The notes under the pieces are model-generated. The model made no database searches. It saw only the letters and a list, made by a program, of their open reading frames with translations, and was not told where the DNA came from. Positions 6,705-8,268 of a DNA stretch of 8,268 nucleotides are shown here, piece by piece (the first letter of the stretch is position 1; every line of letters begins with the position of its first letter). The position numbers and the translations under genes were made by a program. Source of the DNA: Armatimonadetes bacterium UBA5419 (GTDB lineage: Bacteria; Armatimonadota; UBA10988); NCBI GenBank assembly GCA_002409445.1, contig DHNJ01000116.1, forward strand, positions 1 to 8,268. The letters run 5' to 3'.

Positions 6705-8268
6705 ATGCCGCGTGCCTTCGTTGTCCTGTTGCTGGTGGTGCTGGGATCGGGTCTCTGGGCTCAGGGACCGCTGCCGCCCGCGCCCATCCCCGAGCAACCC
6801 TGGCCCGACGAGCCGCCGGCCGCCGAGCGGCTCTACCAGGCCCGCGTCAACACCCTTTGGGTCGTCCCCGAGCTCGAGCTGTCCTGGGTCGAGCCGCTGA
6901 TCATCGTGCGTAAGCCGGGCGGCCGGCGCTACCAGATCGACTCGAACATCAGCGAGTTCACGATCGCCCGCAGCCTGCGCGAGGCGGTCGATTGGCTGCG
7001 CAACGACACCGCCCACGCGCCGGGCTTCGCCGAGGCCTACGCCGAGCACGACCTGCTGTACTACTGGCCCGACGAGGCGCAGCCGCGCGGCGGCCCCTCC
7101 GCCGGCCTGGCCTTCGCCCTCGGCGGCTACGCGGCGATGCTCGAGCTGCCGATCCGCGGCGACGTGGCGGTCACCGGGGCGATCGATTCGGCCGGCAACG
7201 TGCGGCCGGTGGCTGGCTTGCCGCTCAAGATCCAAGCCGCCCGCGCGGCGACGATGCGCACGCTGATCGTGCCCGCGGACAGCCAGCTGGTGCTCGAGGA
7301 GCTTGACGCGCGGCTCTGCGAGGAGGTCCGCATCGTCGAGGTCCGGCGCATCGAGGAGGCCTTCTTCGAGGCCTTCGGGCTGGACGGGCCGAACGCCGGC
7401 GACTACGACCGGCTGCTGCTGGCCTGGGAGGACTTCCGCCGGGCCAAGGCCGGGCGCGACTCGCTGGCCGCGGCGATGGCCCTGGACGACGTGCTGGCGA
7501 TCCAGCCCGCCGACCTCTCCGCCCAGCGCCTGCGCCAGACCTACGCGCGGCTCGATTTCAGCGAGGCGGGCGCGCGATTCTACGAGCAGGCCCAGACCTA
7601 CCAGCGCGACGGCCTGCCGGACGAGGCGTTGCGGGCCGTGCGCCGCGCTTGGCAGTATGCCGACGAGGCCACGCGGCTGACCTACCGCTCCCTGCGCGAG
7701 CGGCTGGAGTGGGCTGCGCTGAGCGCCGAGGACCGCGAGACGGTGCAGGCCGCGGAGGCCGCCGAGGCCGCCGGCGACGCGCTGGAGGCCTGGCGCCTGC
7801 TGGCCAGCCTCTCCGCGCGCCAGCCGCACAACCCCTACCTGCGCGAGCTGGCCAACGCCTGGCCCGAGATGGAGACGCTCGCCGCGACCGCCGCCGCGGC
7901 GGCCACGCAGCCGGACAACCTGGTCCTCCAGGAGCAGCTGGCCGAGGCCTACCGCGAGCGCGCGCTGTACGAGTCCGAGGCCCAGGTCTGGAGCCTGTTG
8001 GCCATCCGCCGCCCGTCCGAGGTGCGCTGGTCGCTGGCCGAGGCCGCCGCCTGGCACCGCGCCGACCGGCCGATGCTGGTCGCCAGCGTGCTGCGGGTGG
8101 TCGCCGAGCATTGGCCCGAGCAGGCCGCCGAGGCGAGCGCCGAACTCGGTGTCGAGCTCGAGCCGCCGACGCTCAGCGCGACCCAGTGGCGGATGGAGCC
8201 GGGGCTCTGGACCGTGGCACTGAGCGCGAGCGACCCGGCCGGGCCGCCGCTGCTCGGCGCGAGCCTGG
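6705..8268 (+). CDS. exported Lon-like S16 serine protease domain fused to a TPR-like helical region (3' partial)
   Basis: The frame from ATG 6705 stays open to the right edge, giving 521 codons and no stop. Residues 1-20 are a signal peptide (MPRAFVVLLLVVLG, likely cleavage near LWAQ). Residues about 45-225 form a Lon proteolytic domain: RGGPSAGLAFALGG carries the nucleophile S132, RGDVAVTGAIDSAGNV (151-166) matches the Lon strand region, and VAGLPLKIQAA carries K175. The 43-residue Ser-to-Lys gap equals that of E. coli Lon S679-K722, so the catalytic dyad appears intact. No AAA+ ATPase or PDZ domain precedes it. Residues about 235-480 are Ala/Glu/Arg-rich paired helices resembling TPR repeats, and a possible beta-rich domain begins near 485. 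I infer an ATP-independent extracytoplasmic protease whose helical part binds partners or substrates. It is divergent from dnaA and likely leaderless. The protease domain is confident; the biological role is unknown. Confidence 0.85.
   Translation, partial: MPRAFVVLLLVVLGSGLWAQGPLPPAPIPEQPWPDEPPAAERLYQARVNTLWVVPELELSWVEPLIIVRKPGGRRYQIDSNISEFTIARSLREAVDWLRNDTAHAPGFAEAYAEHDLLYYWPDEAQPRGGPSAGLAFALGGYAAMLELPIRGDVAVTGAIDSAGNVRPVAGLPLKIQAARAATMRTLIVPADSQLVLEELDARLCEEVRIVEVRRIEEAFFEAFGLDGPNAGDYDRLLLAWEDFRRAKAGRDSLAAAMALDDVLAIQPADLSAQRLRQTYARLDFSEAGARFYEQAQTYQRDGLPDEALRAVRRAWQYADEATRLTYRSLRERLEWAALSAEDRETVQAAEAAEAAGDALEAWRLLASLSARQPHNPYLRELANAWPEMETLAATAAAAATQPDNLVLQEQLAEAYRERALYESEAQVWSLLAIRRPSEVRWSLAEAAAWHRADRPMLVASVLRVVAEHWPEQAAEASAELGVELEPPTLSATQWRMEPGLWTVALSASDPAGPPLLGASL

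Noticed and set aside
6697..6900. ATG within TATAATG starting a 67-codon frame
   Set aside because: The ATG overlaps the -10 element, so it would not be in the mRNA, and the frame gives Ser/Pro/Arg-rich nonsense while the ATG at 6705 encodes the signal peptide and protease.
6486..8111. 541-codon minus-strand open frame opposite the Lon-like gene
   Set aside because: It is antisense to a frame with a signal peptide and an intact S16 dyad, its composition is Gly/Arg/Gln/Leu-rich as expected from a shadow of GC-rich coding DNA, and it covers the promoter region and the dnaA leader.

Overview
The window is a GC-rich (clearly well above 60%) piece of bacterial chromosome holding five protein genes and very little non-coding DNA. 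The gene set is an exported two-CxxCH protein related to the hydrazine synthase alpha subunit, a Tat-exported NIPSNAP protein, a six-hairpin-type glycosidase, and an isolated dnaA. It resembles genomes of Planctomycetota and relatives, Armatimonadota, Hydrogenedentota and similar environmental lineages. The exact phylum cannot be fixed from the sequence alone. No RNA gene, insertion sequence, CRISPR array or phage gene was seen.

Layout: bases 1-5108 carry three plus-strand genes in a row. First is a 5'-truncated HzsA-like di-haem protein (to 2228). Next, after 54 nt, comes a NIPSNAP protein (2283-3068). Last, 3 nt later, is a predicted glycoside hydrolase (3072-5108). They look like one transcription unit with a possible internal promoter before the NIPSNAP gene. 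All three products seem to act outside the cytoplasm, which suggests envelope or periplasmic carbohydrate and redox catabolism; the substrate is unknown.

Bases 5111-6469 encode DnaA on the minus strand, tail-to-tail with the glycosidase gene with only 2 nt between the two stop codons. A 235-nt intergenic stretch (6470-6704) holds a good extended -10 promoter for dnaA. On the other strand it holds a TATAAT so close to the next start codon that the mRNA should be leaderless.

Bases 6705-8268 contain a plus-strand gene that runs off the right edge without a stop. It encodes an exported Lon-type (S16) Ser/Lys protease domain with no AAA+ ATPase part, followed by a long TPR-like helical region. 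This uncommon architecture is the most unusual item in the window. A second candidate for something undescribed is the HzsA-like/NIPSNAP/glycosidase cluster, whose biochemical role is unknown.
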